From Variovorax sp. Root318D1 (GTDB taxonomy: Bacteria > Pseudomonadota > Gammaproteobacteria > Burkholderiales > Burkholderiaceae_C), in contig NZ_LMCQ01000004.1 in the NCBI RefSeq assembly GCF_001424835.1, forward strand, positions 147,484-189,811: a stretch of DNA of 42,328 nt, given 5' to 3'. Position 1 is the stretch's first letter, and each line of letters opens with the position of its first letter. A model generated the notes under the pieces. It saw nothing but the letters and a program-made list of their open reading frames with translations. It had not been told where the DNA came from and made no database searches. This document shows positions 16,539-25,200 of this stretch, piece after piece. A program made the position numbers and the translations under genes.

Positions 16539-17915
16539 ATGACCGAAGCCATGCTGCTGCACCGCCCCGACGGCGATCGAGCTCCAGCCATGTCACAGCC
16601 ACTGCGCCTTGTCCAGACTTCGCCCAACCCACCGGCCCGTGCCGACGTCGTCGTGATCGGCGGCGGAATCATCGGTGTGTTTACCGCGTACTACCTGGCC
16701 CGGCGTGGGTTGTCGGTTGCCGTGGTTGAAAAGGGCCGCATTGGCGCCGAGCAATCGAGCCGCAACTGGGGCTGGTGCCGCCAGCAGAATCGCGACGCGC
16801 GCGAACTGCCGATGGCCACGAAGAGCCTGGAGTTGTGGGAGCAGTTTGCCGCGGATACCGGTGAAGACACGGGCTTCAATCGCCACGGGTTGCTCTACCT
16901 GAGCGACGACGATGACGAAATCGCCCGCTGGGCCCGCTGGCGCGATTTTGCGAAGACGGCGGGCGTGACCACGCACATGCTGAGCGGCCGGCAGGCCTCG
17001 CAGCGGGGTCAGGCGACCGGCCGCGCATGGAAAGGCGGCGTGTTCTCGCCCACCGACGGCACTGCCGATCCCGCCAAGGCGGCGCCCGCCGTGGCAGCCG
17101 CGCTGATGAAGCTGGGCGGCAGCGTTCACCAGAACTGCGCAGCACGGGGCATCGAGCTCGAGGGCGGCCGGGTCAGCGGCGTCATCACCGAAGCGGGCAC
17201 CATCAAGACCCGCACTGCGGTTCTCGCAGGTGGGGCGTGGGCATCCTCGTTCTGCCACCAGCTTGGGGTGCAGTTCCCGCTCGCCACGGTGCGCCAATCC
17301 ATCGTGCGCGTGTCCCCGCTCGAACAGCGCCTGCCGGACGCCCTGGCGGGCCCGCGTGTCGCCGTTACCCGGCGCCCCGATAACAGCTACATCCTGGCCA
17401 TCAGCGGCCGTGGGCGCGTGGACCCGACGCCGCAGCTGATGCGCTTCGCGCCGCAGTTCGTGCCCATGTTCGCCAAGCGCTGGCGCAATGTGTTTCCCGG
17501 CGGACTGGAAGGCATTCGCTGGGGTCATGAAACTCGCGCGCTATGGAAGCTGGACGCGCCCACACCCATGGAACGGGCGCGCATCCTCGATCCCAAGCCC
17601 GACCCGGCGAGCGTGCGCGAGACTCACCGCCGTGCCGTCGACTTGTTGCCCGCACTTGGCAAGGCTCTCATCGCCAGCACCTGGGCGGGCTACATCGACA
17701 GCACGCCCGACGGCGTCCCCGGTGTCGGAGAAGTGCCGGGGGTGCCCGGATTCATCCTGGCCGCGGGCTTTTCCGGGCACGGCTTCGGCATCGGTCCAGG
17801 CGCCGGCCACCTGATAGCCGACCTGGTCACCGGCGCAGAGCCGATCTTCGATGCCGCGCCTTTCCGGCCGGAGCGGTTCAAAAAGTCGGCCTGGGGCAAG
17901 GTGGCTGATTTCTAA
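16539..17915 (+). CDS. FAD-dependent DAO-family oxidoreductase
   Basis: A 458-residue flavoenzyme of the D-amino-acid oxidase/sarcosine oxidase fold. The dinucleotide motif VVVIGGGIIGVFTAYYLARR (about 37-56, G41-G46) ends with E64 to hold the ribose. The next FAD-contacting segment is AEQSSRNWGWCRQQNRDARE. The C-terminal flavin motif is STPDGVPGVGEVPG...AGFSGHGFGIGPGAG. It would oxidise a secondary or primary amine or amino acid. About 35 residues precede the Rossmann motif, longer than usual, and an internal ATG at codon 18 is a possible alternative start. The annotated ATG has AAAGGA upstream. Confidence 0.9.
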   Translation: MTEAMLLHRPDGDRAPAMSQPLRLVQTSPNPPARADVVVIGGGIIGVFTAYYLARRGLSVAVVEKGRIGAEQSSRNWGWCRQQNRDARELPMATKSLELWEQFAADTGEDTGFNRHGLLYLSDDDDEIARWARWRDFAKTAGVTTHMLSGRQASQRGQATGRAWKGGVFSPTDGTADPAKAAPAVAAALMKLGGSVHQNCAARGIELEGGRVSGVITEAGTIKTRTAVLAGGAWASSFCHQLGVQFPLATVRQSIVRVSPLEQRLPDALAGPRVAVTRRPDNSYILAISGRGRVDPTPQLMRFAPQFVPMFAKRWRNVFPGGLEGIRWGHETRALWKLDAPTPMERARILDPKPDPASVRETHRRAVDLLPALGKALIASTWAGYIDSTPDGVPGVGEVPGVPGFILAAGFSGHGFGIGPGAGHLIADLVTGAEPIFDAAPFRPERFKKSAWGKVADF

Positions 17916-18067
17916 AGGCTGCAGGCCACCTTGCGGTTCACCCATCGAGGCCCGAACAGTGATGTTGACTATCAGAAGGTATGAGCCCTGCATCCTCTTG
18001 GAGTCAAACCATTTACGCGATGATCAATCACTGCGCATGGAACCGCTGTTTCACTTCTTCTGAGTGC

Positions 18068-18937
18068 CTAAGACGACTGGCCTTCCCGCGGTATTCCCGT
18101 CACAGTGACAGGCGAAGGTGCACGTGTGGCTCGCTTGAAAATCGACGGCGAAATCCCGGTGTGCTCCTTGAAGAAGCGCGAGAAGTTGCCGGGCGCTGAA
18201 AATCCCAGGTCGAGCGCCACGTCCGTGAGCTCGCCGCCCTCACTGACGCGCCGCATCGCTTCCTCGACTCTCACCCCGCTCCAGAACACCTGCGGCGTCG
18301 TGTGCAGCTGGTCGCGGAACAACGCGAAGAAGTGCGCGCGCGACAGGCCGACCTTGGCCGCGATCTCGTCGATGGTCGTCTTTTCAGACACGTGGGCACG
18401 CATGTGGGCGATGGCAGCGCGCAGGCGATGATCCAGCGTGACGCCGATGCCACCCGCAACAGCGGTGGCATCGCCGCCAGTCGTGGAGGCCGCGATGGCG
18501 GCCTCCAGTAAGCGCTCGACTTCCTTGTCGATCTGCTCGCGTCCGCCGCCGGCGGAGATCATCAGGTCCAGTACGCGCCAGCACGAACGCCGCAACGCGT
18601 CACCGATAGGCACGCGCGGCGATGGAAACCGGAAACTGCGTTCCTTCGTGTGGCTGAGCTCGTCAAGCCAATCCTTCTTGATCATGAAGACGATGAACAG
18701 GCTCGGCCCGCTGTCGTCCAGGCGCACCATGTCGTGCGCCTCAAACGCGTTCACGCCCAGCGCCACGCTTTCGCTGTAGGGCACGGTTTCCGTACCGACG
18801 TGCGCGCACGCGCGCGCTCCACCCAGCCAAAGGGCGAGCTGCGTTTCCGAGTGCGCGTGCGACACCAGATTGGCGCTCGCCTCCAGGACGATCGCCGTGC
18901 CGAACGCGCCTTCGTGGAGTGCATAGGCTTCCTGCAT
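18068..18937 (-). CDS. AraC family transcriptional regulator with cupin-like sensor
   Basis: A 289-residue regulator. The N-terminal half is a small beta-rich ligand domain (LVSHAHSETQLALWLGG). Residues from about 175 form the AraC DNA-binding domain, with helix 1 as KTTIDEIAAKVGLSRAHFFALF and the signature DVALDLGFSAPGNFSRFFKE. It is divergent from the FAH/alpha-beta hydrolase/amidohydrolase operon starting at 19123 and is its likely activator, responding to the substrate. It converges with the DAO oxidoreductase, leaving 152 bases without a gene. Confidence 0.92.
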   Translation of the reverse strand: MQEAYALHEGAFGTAIVLEASANLVSHAHSETQLALWLGGARACAHVGTETVPYSESVALGVNAFEAHDMVRLDDSGPSLFIVFMIKKDWLDELSHTKERSFRFPSPRVPIGDALRRSCWRVLDLMISAGGGREQIDKEVERLLEAAIAASTTGGDATAVAGGIGVTLDHRLRAAIAHMRAHVSEKTTIDEIAAKVGLSRAHFFALFRDQLHTTPQVFWSGVRVEEAMRRVSEGGELTDVALDLGFSAPGNFSRFFKEHTGISPSIFKRATRAPSPVTVTGIPREGQSS

Positions 18938-19122
18938 CTGCGTGCTTCATCGAGGTCGTTTGCGGCGATTGTTCCTCCCCACGCCCCTGGCCGGCACAGC
19001 GCCTCGGGTAAGTCCTTAGGAGCACACCAGACGATTTGATACGCCGCCGGATCGGCCGATAAGCGCCCTCGGCTCGCCATTTCTAAAGTAGGCGCATCGC
19101 TAAAACACAGGAGCAAACCTTC

Positions 19123-19992
19123 ATGCGAATCGCCACTTTCACGAGCGAAGGCCACCGCAAGGTGGGCCTCGTCTCCGCAGACGGGAAGACCGTCACCCCA
19201 TTGGAGCTTACGCAGGCCCAAGCCGACAGCGGCGTGCTGACGCTGATCGAAGCCCTGGCCGAGGGCGGCTCGCTTCCGGAGGCTGCCGGTCCCGCTGTCA
19301 GCCTTGGCGATGTGATGCTCGATGCGCCCTTGCCCAAGCCGCGTCGCAATCTCTGGTGCGTCGGCCGCAATTACCATGCGCACGCCAAGGAATTGGCTGC
19401 CTCGGTGTTCAAGGACAACGCGCTCAAAACCGACGAGTGGCCCATTGTCTTCACCAAGGTGCCCGAATGCGTCGTGGGCCCGCATGACGACGTGCTCGTG
19501 CCTTCCGAGGTGTCCACGCAGATCGACTACGAAGCCGAACTGGCCGTCGTCATCGGCAAGGGCGGCAAGAACATCATGCGCTCCGCTGCGATGTCGCACG
19601 TGTTCGGCTACACGGTCGTCAATGACGTGACCGCGCGCGACGTACAGATGCGCCATGGGCAATGGGACTTGGGCAAGTCCTTCGACACCTTTTGCCCCAT
19701 GGGCCCGTGGATCGTGACGGCCGACGAGTTCGACGGCACCAGGACGCGCGTGCGCTGCTGGGTCAACGGCGAGCTGCGCCAGGACGGCCCCACCGAGAAC
19801 ATGATCTTCGACATCCCGATGCTGATCGAGACAGTCTCGCGCGGCATCACGCTCTATCCCGGCGACGTCATCGCAACCGGAACGCCGGCCGGCGTGGGTA
19901 TGGGCATGAGCCCGCCGCGTTACCTGCGCGCCGGCGACGTGGTGCGTGTGGAGATCGATCGGCTCGGCGCCATCGAGAACAAGTTCGTCTGA
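19123..19992 (+). CDS. Fumarylacetoacetate hydrolase family protein
   Basis: A 289-residue cytosolic enzyme. The catalytic core starts at RRNLWCVGRNYHAHAKE. The divalent-metal ligands are E137 and E139 (DYEAELAVVIGKGGKN) and D168 (VVNDVTARD), followed by KSFDTFCPMGPW. The family cleaves C-C bonds in acylpyruvates, or hydrates or decarboxylates oxo-acids in ring-cleavage pathways. A strong AGGAG precedes the ATG. It is the first gene of a three-gene operon; the next gene starts 11 bases after its stop. The exact reaction is not determined by the sequence. Confidence 0.93.
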   Translation: MRIATFTSEGHRKVGLVSADGKTVTPLELTQAQADSGVLTLIEALAEGGSLPEAAGPAVSLGDVMLDAPLPKPRRNLWCVGRNYHAHAKELAASVFKDNALKTDEWPIVFTKVPECVVGPHDDVLVPSEVSTQIDYEAELAVVIGKGGKNIMRSAAMSHVFGYTVVNDVTARDVQMRHGQWDLGKSFDTFCPMGPWIVTADEFDGTRTRVRCWVNGELRQDGPTENMIFDIPMLIETVSRGITLYPGDVIATGTPAGVGMGMSPPRYLRAGDVVRVEIDRLGAIENKFV

Positions 19993-20002
19993 AGGGCTGC
20001 GC

Positions 20003-20791
20003 ATGACGACTCGAGTTCTGAATGATCTGACTGTCGAAATCGACGGTGACGGCGAGGCACTGCTGTGCATCCACGGGTTGGGCGGCTCGTCGAACAACTG
20101 GACGCCCGTGTTGCCGGCGCTCGGCAGCTTTCGGCGCATCAGGCCCGACCTGCCGGGCAGCGCGAGGTCACCGCTACCAGCGGACGGCAAGGCCTTGTCG
20201 ATCGAGCACTACGCAGACGCAATGCTGCAGCTGCTCTCGGCGCTCGACGTCGGGTCGGTGCATGTAATGGCGCATTCGATGGGCACGATCGTCGCCCAGC
20301 ACTTGGCGGTGCGCAACCCCGGCCTTGTGAAGTCGCTGGCGCTTTTTGGCCCGCTGGCGGCGCCACCCGATGCGGCGCGCCCCAACATCGCGGCCCGTGC
20401 CCACGCGGCGCGCGGCGGTGTGGCGGCCATGCAGGAGATCGCCGATGCCATCGTGAAGGCTGCGACCAGCACGCAGACGAAGGAACAGCAACCGGCAGTG
20501 CTCGCGCTGGTGCGCGAGAGCGTCATGCGCCAGTCGCCCGAGGGCTACGCGCAGAGCTGTGCGGCGCTCGCCGATGCACAGTCGGCCGCACTCGCGCGCA
20601 TTGACGTGCCGACGCTGTTGGTCACCGGCGACCAGGACGGCGTAGCCCCGGTGGCCAACGTCCGCGCCATGCACGAACGCATCGTCGGCAGCCGCCTCGT
20701 CGTCTTCGACGGATGCGGCCACTGGACGACTTTCGAGCAGCCGCAGCGCTGCGCACAAGAACTCGATGCCTTCTACGCGGCACTGCGCTGA
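20003..20791 (+). CDS. Alpha/beta hydrolase
   Basis: A 262-residue cytosolic serine hydrolase. The triad is S92 (VMAHSMGTIVAQ), D212 (TGDQDGVAPV) and H240 (DGCGHWTTFEQP), with the oxyanion segment HGLGGSSNNW near the start. It resembles 3-oxoadipate enol-lactonase and ring-cleavage-product hydrolases in size and motif order. The ATG at 20003 has GAAGGG upstream. Sitting between an FAH-family enzyme and an amidohydrolase, it may hydrolyse an ester, lactone or C-C bond of an intermediate. The product of the pathway is unknown. Confidence 0.92.
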   Translation: MTTRVLNDLTVEIDGDGEALLCIHGLGGSSNNWTPVLPALGSFRRIRPDLPGSARSPLPADGKALSIEHYADAMLQLLSALDVGSVHVMAHSMGTIVAQHLAVRNPGLVKSLALFGPLAAPPDAARPNIAARAHAARGGVAAMQEIADAIVKAATSTQTKEQQPAVLALVRESVMRQSPEGYAQSCAALADAQSAALARIDVPTLLVTGDQDGVAPVANVRAMHERIVGSRLVVFDGCGHWTTFEQPQRCAQELDAFYAALR

Positions 20792-20854
20792 GACGGCGCG
20801 AAGCCCCCTTTTTCGACAACCCATGGCCGGCAGCACGAGCCGGAGGAGACAACG

Positions 20855-22195
20855 ATGACCCGTATTGCATTTACCAACGTCCGCATCTTCGACGGCTCGG
20901 GCGAGGAGCCCTACGCCGGCGACCTCCTCGTCGAGGGAAAGCGCATCGTAGAAGTCGCTCGCTTTCCAAAGCGCGTGAGCACCGACGACGCGCGCGTGAT
21001 CGACGGCAAGGGCCGCTTTCTCATGCCGGGCATGACCGAGGCCCACACGCATTTCTCCTGGAACGACCAACCCTCCCTTGCGGCCATCCAGTTCATGCCG
21101 CCCGAAGAGCACATGCTCTGGTGCGTGCGCGTCGCCAAGCGCTACCTCGACATGGGGTGGACCTCGGCGATCGGCGCGGCAGCGGCCAAGCCGCGGCTCG
21201 ACGTGGTCTTGCGCAACGCCATCGACGCGGGAGAATTCCCCGGTCCGCGCTACCTGGCGGGCAGCCAGGAGATCACCACCATCGGCGCGCTGGGTGACAA
21301 CACGCTGCCGCACATGAAGTTCGAGGAACTCAGCTTCGGCAGCGTGTGCAGCGGCCCCGAAGAGATCCGCAGGTCGGCCCGCACCTTCATCAAGTACGGC
21401 GTCGACCACCTGAAGATCAACCTTTCGGGCGAGTACATCGCCGGCCTGCCGGCGGAGATGTCGCCTTTTGCGGAGGACGAAGTCGCCATGCTGGCGCAAG
21501 AAGCCAAACGCTACGGCAAGCGCATGGCGGCACACGCGCGATCGAGCGAGTCGGTCAAACAATGCGTGCGCCACGGCATCGAAATGGTCTACCACGCGAG
21601 CTTTGCCGATTCGGAAGCGCTGGACATGCTGGAGGCGGCCAAGAACCAGCACTTTGTCGCGCCCGGCATCGGCTGGCTGATTCGCACGACCTACAACGCG
21701 GCTGAATACGGCATCACCGAGGCCGTGGCGACGCAGATGGGCTACAAGCGCGAGCTGGAGATTGCGTCGGCCTCATTGCGCGAGATGCACAAGCGCGGCA
21801 TTCGCATCCTGCCCGGCGGGGACTACGGCTTTGCATGGATGCCGCACGGCACCAATGCCAACGACCTCCAGTACTTTGTCGACTACATCGGCATGACGCC
21901 AAAGGAGGCATTGATGGCGGCAACGCGCCTGGGGGGGCAGATCATGTTGCGGCCCGACGAACTGGGGCAGTTGAAGGCGGGCTTTCTCGCCGACATCGTG
22001 CTCATCGACGGTGACCCGCTGCAAGACCTTTCGCTTTTGACGGATCCGGCCAAGGTGCAACTGGTCATGAAGGACGGTGTGATTCACAAGGACTGCGCGA
22101 CGCCTGTTCCCTCGCACGCGGCGCTACATCTGGAAGGCGCTGACACACCGCTGCAGGAACAAGGCGTCAAGGAAGCCTTAGCAGAGATGCACTGA
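20855..22195 (+). CDS. Metal-dependent amidohydrolase family protein
   Basis: A 446-residue TIM-barrel hydrolase of the imidazolonepropionase/prolidase-like branch. Metal ligands are H64 and H66 (TEAHTHFSWN), K187 (probably carboxylated; DHLKINLSGEY), H227 (MAAHARS), H247 (VYHASFAD) and D323 (PGGDYGF), as for a binuclear site. The N- and C-terminal beta sandwich is intact (GRFLMPGMTE, LKAGFLADIVLIDGDPLQ). A GGAGGAG ribosome-binding site lies just upstream. As last gene of the operon it likely opens an amide, cyclic amide or carbamate bond of the substrate handled by the two upstream enzymes. Confidence 0.92.
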   Translation: MTRIAFTNVRIFDGSGEEPYAGDLLVEGKRIVEVARFPKRVSTDDARVIDGKGRFLMPGMTEAHTHFSWNDQPSLAAIQFMPPEEHMLWCVRVAKRYLDMGWTSAIGAAAAKPRLDVVLRNAIDAGEFPGPRYLAGSQEITTIGALGDNTLPHMKFEELSFGSVCSGPEEIRRSARTFIKYGVDHLKINLSGEYIAGLPAEMSPFAEDEVAMLAQEAKRYGKRMAAHARSSESVKQCVRHGIEMVYHASFADSEALDMLEAAKNQHFVAPGIGWLIRTTYNAAEYGITEAVATQMGYKRELEIASASLREMHKRGIRILPGGDYGFAWMPHGTNANDLQYFVDYIGMTPKEALMAATRLGGQIMLRPDELGQLKAGFLADIVLIDGDPLQDLSLLTDPAKVQLVMKDGVIHKDCATPVPSHAALHLEGADTPLQEQGVKEALAEMH

Positions 22196-22397
22196 CGGCG
22201 GCTGGTCCGGCTGCTCGTTCAAGGTCGCGGCGGGCAGCCGCTTTTGCAGCGGTTGCGGTCGCTGGGACTATGCTCGTGTACTGCCGTAGTCGGCCAGAAG
22301 CGGAAAGTCGTCACGCCCTCCCAGTCTCGCTGACAGGACGCGCCGCGACCTCTCCAACCAAAGCTATAGTCCTGCGTGCCAATACAGGAGCTAGCCA
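22196..22397. other. Intergenic stretch at the start of the repeat-punctuated array
   Basis: Short hairpin CCGCT-tttgc-AGCGG at 22238-22252, without a T run, could end the hydrolase operon. One copy of the dispersed repeat follows at 22288-22315. Confidence 0.4.
22288..22315 (+). repeat. Dispersed ACAGTCGGCC repeat, copy 1
   Basis: AGTCGGCCAGAAGCGGAAAG then TCGTCACG. It matches the consensus ACAGTCGGCCAAAAGCGG, AAGTTCGTCACGG over nearly its full length and lies just before the gene at 22398. Confidence 0.75.
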
Positions 22398-22838
22398 GTG
22401 GGAAAAAAGCAGACTGACCAGCGGCCTCCAATCGCCCAAAGCGTCGCGGTAGCTGTGCTCGCCAAGGCTTCTGACGAGCAGCGAATTGCGGTTGCAGAAT
22501 GGGCCCGGGACGTACTCGCTATTCGCGAAAGTAAGGAAAACTTCGCGCAAAAAGCTCTGCTCATCGCAAAAGCGACCCATCGCCACGGCTTGACGACGAC
22601 CTTTCTCGAGCAAGTTTGGACCGAGGCCAAACGCGTGGGCTGGGACGAGCGAACTGGCGCTATGCGAGGGGTTCTCGCAGGCTCGGCTTTGGGGCTTATA
22701 GCTTCGCTGAGTGGGCCAATGGCTGGCGTGGCCGCATTTGGAACCGCAGTCGGACTGCCCATCATCCTTTTAGGCGCCGGTGGTGGCGCCCTTGTCGCTG
22801 CGCTCATCGAAGAGGGCAGTAAGCATCGCAAGAAGTAG
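22398..22838 (+). CDS. Hypothetical protein with glycine-rich membrane segment
   Basis: A 146-residue protein starting at GTG with a clear AGGAG upstream. The first 95 residues are soluble and helical (EQRIAVAEWARDVLAIRESK, WTEAKRVGWDERTG). Residues about 95-138 are two small-residue-rich hydrophobic helices (VLAGSALGLIASLSGPMAGV and FGTAVGLPIILLGAGGGALV), recalling glycine-zipper membrane segments. It ends in a basic tail. Family not recognised. It is the first gene of the plus-strand accessory array. Confidence 0.7.
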   Translation: MGKKQTDQRPPIAQSVAVAVLAKASDEQRIAVAEWARDVLAIRESKENFAQKALLIAKATHRHGLTTTFLEQVWTEAKRVGWDERTGAMRGVLAGSALGLIASLSGPMAGVAAFGTAVGLPIILLGAGGGALVAALIEEGSKHRKK

Positions 22839-22931
22839 CGTGGCAATGGGCCCCCACTCATGATGGCTCACGTGAAAATCGACCCGAGTAGACGGAATGG
22901 CGAGAGCTTGCGCGCATATACCTAGCATCAC

Positions 22932-23402
22932 ATGGCTACCCCTGCACCAATTACCTCCCAGTTCTGGAATGAATCAACTGGTCACTGCGACTGCTGCGGG
23001 CGCACTTCAAAAACGATCTGGGGCGATCTGTCTGACAAATCAGGGGCGCTTGCTGTCTACTTTGTACAGTGGACAGTGAGCGCTCCAGAACATGACCCGA
23101 TCATCGATCTGATCATCGGCCCTTGGGGGGAAGGCTCGGAGCCCGCAGCAAGAGATCTTGTCTCATTGGCATATAGGCCAAGCACCCGCGGTGGGTCATT
23201 TATGGTTGTGGATGCGGGCGGTCGCCGAGCCGATGATCGGAAAATTTGTGGTCGAGCTTTGCGTCGGCACGAGGTCATCAACGCATCGCTGGCTGAGCAA
23301 GCATTCTCCCTGGTGGATGCTTTGTGGCTGACTGAGCCTCGTATCGCAGAAGTTCGCGATCTCAACCGCGTCTCGCGTGCCGACGATCAATCGACGGACT
23401 GA
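22932..23402 (+). CDS. Hypothetical protein with CxCCG motif
   Basis: A 156-residue protein. The N-terminus holds HCDCCGRTSKTIWG, a pattern seen in small uncharacterised proteins where the cysteines may bind zinc. The middle reads VYFVQWTVSAPEHDPIIDLIIGPWGEG. The rest (GGRRADDRKICGRALRRHEV) is charged, with no transmembrane helix. The stop is immediately followed by a copy of the dispersed repeat. No function is known to me. Confidence 0.72.
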   Translation: MATPAPITSQFWNESTGHCDCCGRTSKTIWGDLSDKSGALAVYFVQWTVSAPEHDPIIDLIIGPWGEGSEPAARDLVSLAYRPSTRGGSFMVVDAGGRRADDRKICGRALRRHEVINASLAEQAFSLVDALWLTEPRIAEVRDLNRVSRADDQSTD

Positions 23403-23426
23403 GTTCGGCCAAAAGCTGCCCTTCGC
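23403..23426 (+). repeat. Dispersed ACAGTCGGCC repeat, copy 2
   Basis: GTTCGGCCAAAAGCTGCCCT and then TCGC, starting one base after the stop of the gene at 22932. The CTACA lead is missing. Confidence 0.6.
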
Positions 23427-23452
23427 ATCTATTGGTCGCCGCCCCAAAAGCC

Positions 23453-23797
23453 ATGAAGAAGTTCAAACATCACGTGTACTTTGCCAAGCCGCGCCAGGAG
23501 CAGAGGCATCTGTTTCCGCACGTCTGCTTCTCGTGCCGTAAGTCCTTCAAGAAGCCAACGCGGGAGATTGCTCGGCTCTGCCCGCAGTGTCACGGACCGA
23601 TGGTGATGCTGAGTCGGAAATTTTCGGCGCCCAGAACGACCGACGTTGAGCAGTGGCGCAAGGTCGAGTTCCTGGTCAGCCACGGGTTTCGCTTTCGATC
23701 CATCCACGAGCAGCCGGGTGGATCACTCGTGGACTACCCTGGGACCTTGGCCGAAGCTAAGCTGTTTGTCGAGCGACATGCCGGCCGAGTCCGATAG
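23453..23797 (+). CDS. Hypothetical zinc-ribbon protein
   Basis: A 114-residue basic protein. Two cysteine pairs (VCFSCRKSFKKP and LCPQCHGPM, spaced about 18 residues) make a likely zinc ribbon after the conserved-looking start MKKFKHHVYFAKPRQEQRHL. The C-terminal half (EQWRKVEFLVSHGFRFRSIH, then AEAKLFVERHAG) is a small alpha/beta unit. I recall similar uncharacterised proteins in other Comamonadaceae and Xanthomonadaceae. No function is established. The ATG at 23453 is preferred over a slightly earlier frame opening. Confidence 0.75.
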   Translation: MKKFKHHVYFAKPRQEQRHLFPHVCFSCRKSFKKPTREIARLCPQCHGPMVMLSRKFSAPRTTDVEQWRKVEFLVSHGFRFRSIHEQPGGSLVDYPGTLAEAKLFVERHAGRVR

Positions 23798-23799
23798 CT

Positions 23800-24036
23800 G
23801 TGACGAACTCTGAAATTGAAGACCTGTGGATCGAAGCTTGGTCGAAACTGATCGAAATAGTGGAAGACGAGGCGCGAACCATGCGTTGTCTTCTGCCCGA
23901 CGGAAATGTCGTCGATGTCGAGCAGTGCAAGGGATGGCTTCAGGATTCCGTCTACGCTGGATTCAGCGTGAACATCGAGCGCGGCTGGGTGCTCTGTCGC
24001 CGTGGGGTGATCGCCTCACGCCTTGCCCGGCAATGA
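23800..24036 (+). CDS. Small hypothetical protein
   Basis: A 78-residue frame opening with GTG two bases after the stop of the zinc-ribbon gene, which would allow coupled translation. It is acidic at the start (IEDLWIEAWSKLIEIVEDEA) with a beta-rich end (AGFSVNIERGWVLCRRG). No recognised family and no obvious own ribosome-binding site, so it is only moderately supported. A repeat copy follows 18 bases after its stop. Confidence 0.5.
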   Translation: MTNSEIEDLWIEAWSKLIEIVEDEARTMRCLLPDGNVVDVEQCKGWLQDSVYAGFSVNIERGWVLCRRGVIASRLARQ

Positions 24037-24054
24037 TGCATCGCGCAGTGGCAC

Positions 24055-24083
24055 TTTCGGCCAACAGCGAAAGTTCGTCACGG
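24055..24083 (+). repeat. Dispersed ACAGTCGGCC repeat, copy 3
   Basis: TTTCGGCCAACAGCGAAAGT then TCGTCACGG. The 3' half, AAGTTCGTCACGG, matches the consensus exactly. Confidence 0.7.
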
Positions 24084-24193
24084 AGTTCGATTTCGTCGAC
24101 CTGCCCCCAAGAATGCTCGACGTTGGGACTACATTCGACCGCGACATGAATTAAAGCCTGAACTGGCCCAACAAATTTTAACGAGGGTGCCAA

Positions 24194-24697
24194 GTGCTAA
24201 CTACGATAGCTAGGGTTGTTGCGCTGCTCACTGCGGTGAGCCTGGCCGGGTGCGGCCAGACTTCAGCCATTCAGGCGACAGACAAATCGAAATCGCATTT
24301 CGCCGACGCAGCGTTTAAGGGCGAGACCGTTGTGTTGTCCCAGCCCACGAAGGACAGCGAACAGTTTCGACTGTTCCAGCAAGGGGCCACTGGGTACGTA
24401 TCGCTTCAATCAGTCAGGGATGACGTCGAGCTGCGTGCCGTCCAGTTCTGTGAACGCAAGGGCCAATCGATGAACGCCTTGCAGGAAACCACTTCTACCC
24501 CGCCGCACATCCTGGGCAACTTCCCCCGGGCGGAACTCGTCTTTGAATGCAGCGCCAAAGCCGCGCCGGCGGGAAGTCCCCAAGCGGAAGATGTCAAGTT
24601 CACGAAGCTGAGCAACCTCAAGAAGCTCCTCGACAGCGGCGCGCTCACGCAGGCCGAATTCGAGCAGGAGAAGAAGAAGGTGCTGAGCCAGCCCTAG
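24194..24697 (+). CDS. Lipoprotein with C-terminal SHOCT domain
   Basis: A 167-residue protein starting at GTG with GAGGG upstream. It has a lipoprotein signal peptide ending LAGC20. The centre has two cysteines (QFCERKG, VFECSAK). The last 30 residues, KLSNLKKLLDSGALTQAEFE then QEKKKVL, are a clear SHOCT (short C-terminal) domain, an oligomerisation or docking module often found on membrane or toxin-associated proteins. It is probably anchored in the outer or inner membrane facing the periplasm. Specific role unknown. Confidence 0.82.
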   Translation: MLTTIARVVALLTAVSLAGCGQTSAIQATDKSKSHFADAAFKGETVVLSQPTKDSEQFRLFQQGATGYVSLQSVRDDVELRAVQFCERKGQSMNALQETTSTPPHILGNFPRAELVFECSAKAAPAGSPQAEDVKFTKLSNLKKLLDSGALTQAEFEQEKKKVLSQP

Positions 24698-24737
24698 CGC
24701 GCCTGGGTAGCAATATTTGGCTCGTGCCGACACTTGC

Positions 24738-24767
24738 TGTTGGCCGAAATCCGAGAAGTTCTCGACG
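24738..24767 (+). repeat. Dispersed ACAGTCGGCC repeat, degenerate copy 4
   Basis: TGTTGGCCGAAATCCGAGAA then GTTCTCGACG. Only the GGCC core and the GAAGTTC segment are preserved. Confidence 0.4.
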
Positions 24768-24785
24768 ACATTACTTGGAGCTCGC

Positions 24786-25142
24786 ATGGAATCGCTGCGC
24801 ATTCATCTTTTCAAAGATAGCCTGGACCCTTTTGTCGAACTTCTCGACGCCCACGGCATTGCACATAGATACCAAGACCCAAGAGCTGGCGGCCCGATGG
24901 CCTCCGGCCATGTTTTTGAGGTTCTACAGTCGGCAGCAATGTGGGGCGCCCTTGCTGCTGTCATCGTAGCGTTCATCAACCGGCGACGAGGGCGAAAAGT
25001 AATCATCACCACCAAGGATGGGATGGTCGTGCATGCGGAAGGCCTCTCGACCAAGGAAATCGAGAAGGTCATAGGCGAAGCGAAATCCCTGACGGCCATT
25101 GAGTCGGGCAAGGATGTTCACGAATCTGAGTCAGAGGGCTAA
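24786..25142 (+). CDS. Small membrane protein, possible EACC1-like component
   Basis: A 118-residue protein starting at ATG with a TTGGAG site. An N-terminal ferredoxin-like segment (RIHLFKDSLDPFVELLDAHG) is followed by one transmembrane helix (SAAMWGALAAVIVAFI). A basic stretch RRRGRK and a cytoplasmic strand-helix unit follow (VIITTKDGMVVHAEGLSTKE). This layout resembles effector-associated constant component proteins (EACC1), described around bacterial conflict systems. The assignment is from layout only, and no effector module is adjacent. Confidence 0.65.
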   Translation: MESLRIHLFKDSLDPFVELLDAHGIAHRYQDPRAGGPMASGHVFEVLQSAAMWGALAAVIVAFINRRRGRKVIITTKDGMVVHAEGLSTKEIEKVIGEAKSLTAIESGKDVHESESEG

Positions 25143-25156
25143 CTCGAGGTCTCGAC

Positions 25157-25181
25157 GCGGCCACGAGCGGAAGTTCGGCCC
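25157..25181 (+). repeat. Dispersed ACAGTCGGCC repeat, copy 5
   Basis: GCGGCCACGAGCGGAAGTTC then GGCCC. It keeps the GGCCA-n2-AGCGGAAGTTCG core. Confidence 0.55.
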
Positions 25182-25200
25182 AGCCTCGAAAATCAGCTTT

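Noticed and set aside
18751..20190. 479-codon open frame on the minus strand opposite the FAH-family gene
   Set aside because: It is the antisense of well-motifed genes (FAH-family and part of AraC), has Arg/His/Ala-biased composition and no family motifs. Long antisense frames are expected in GC-rich DNA.
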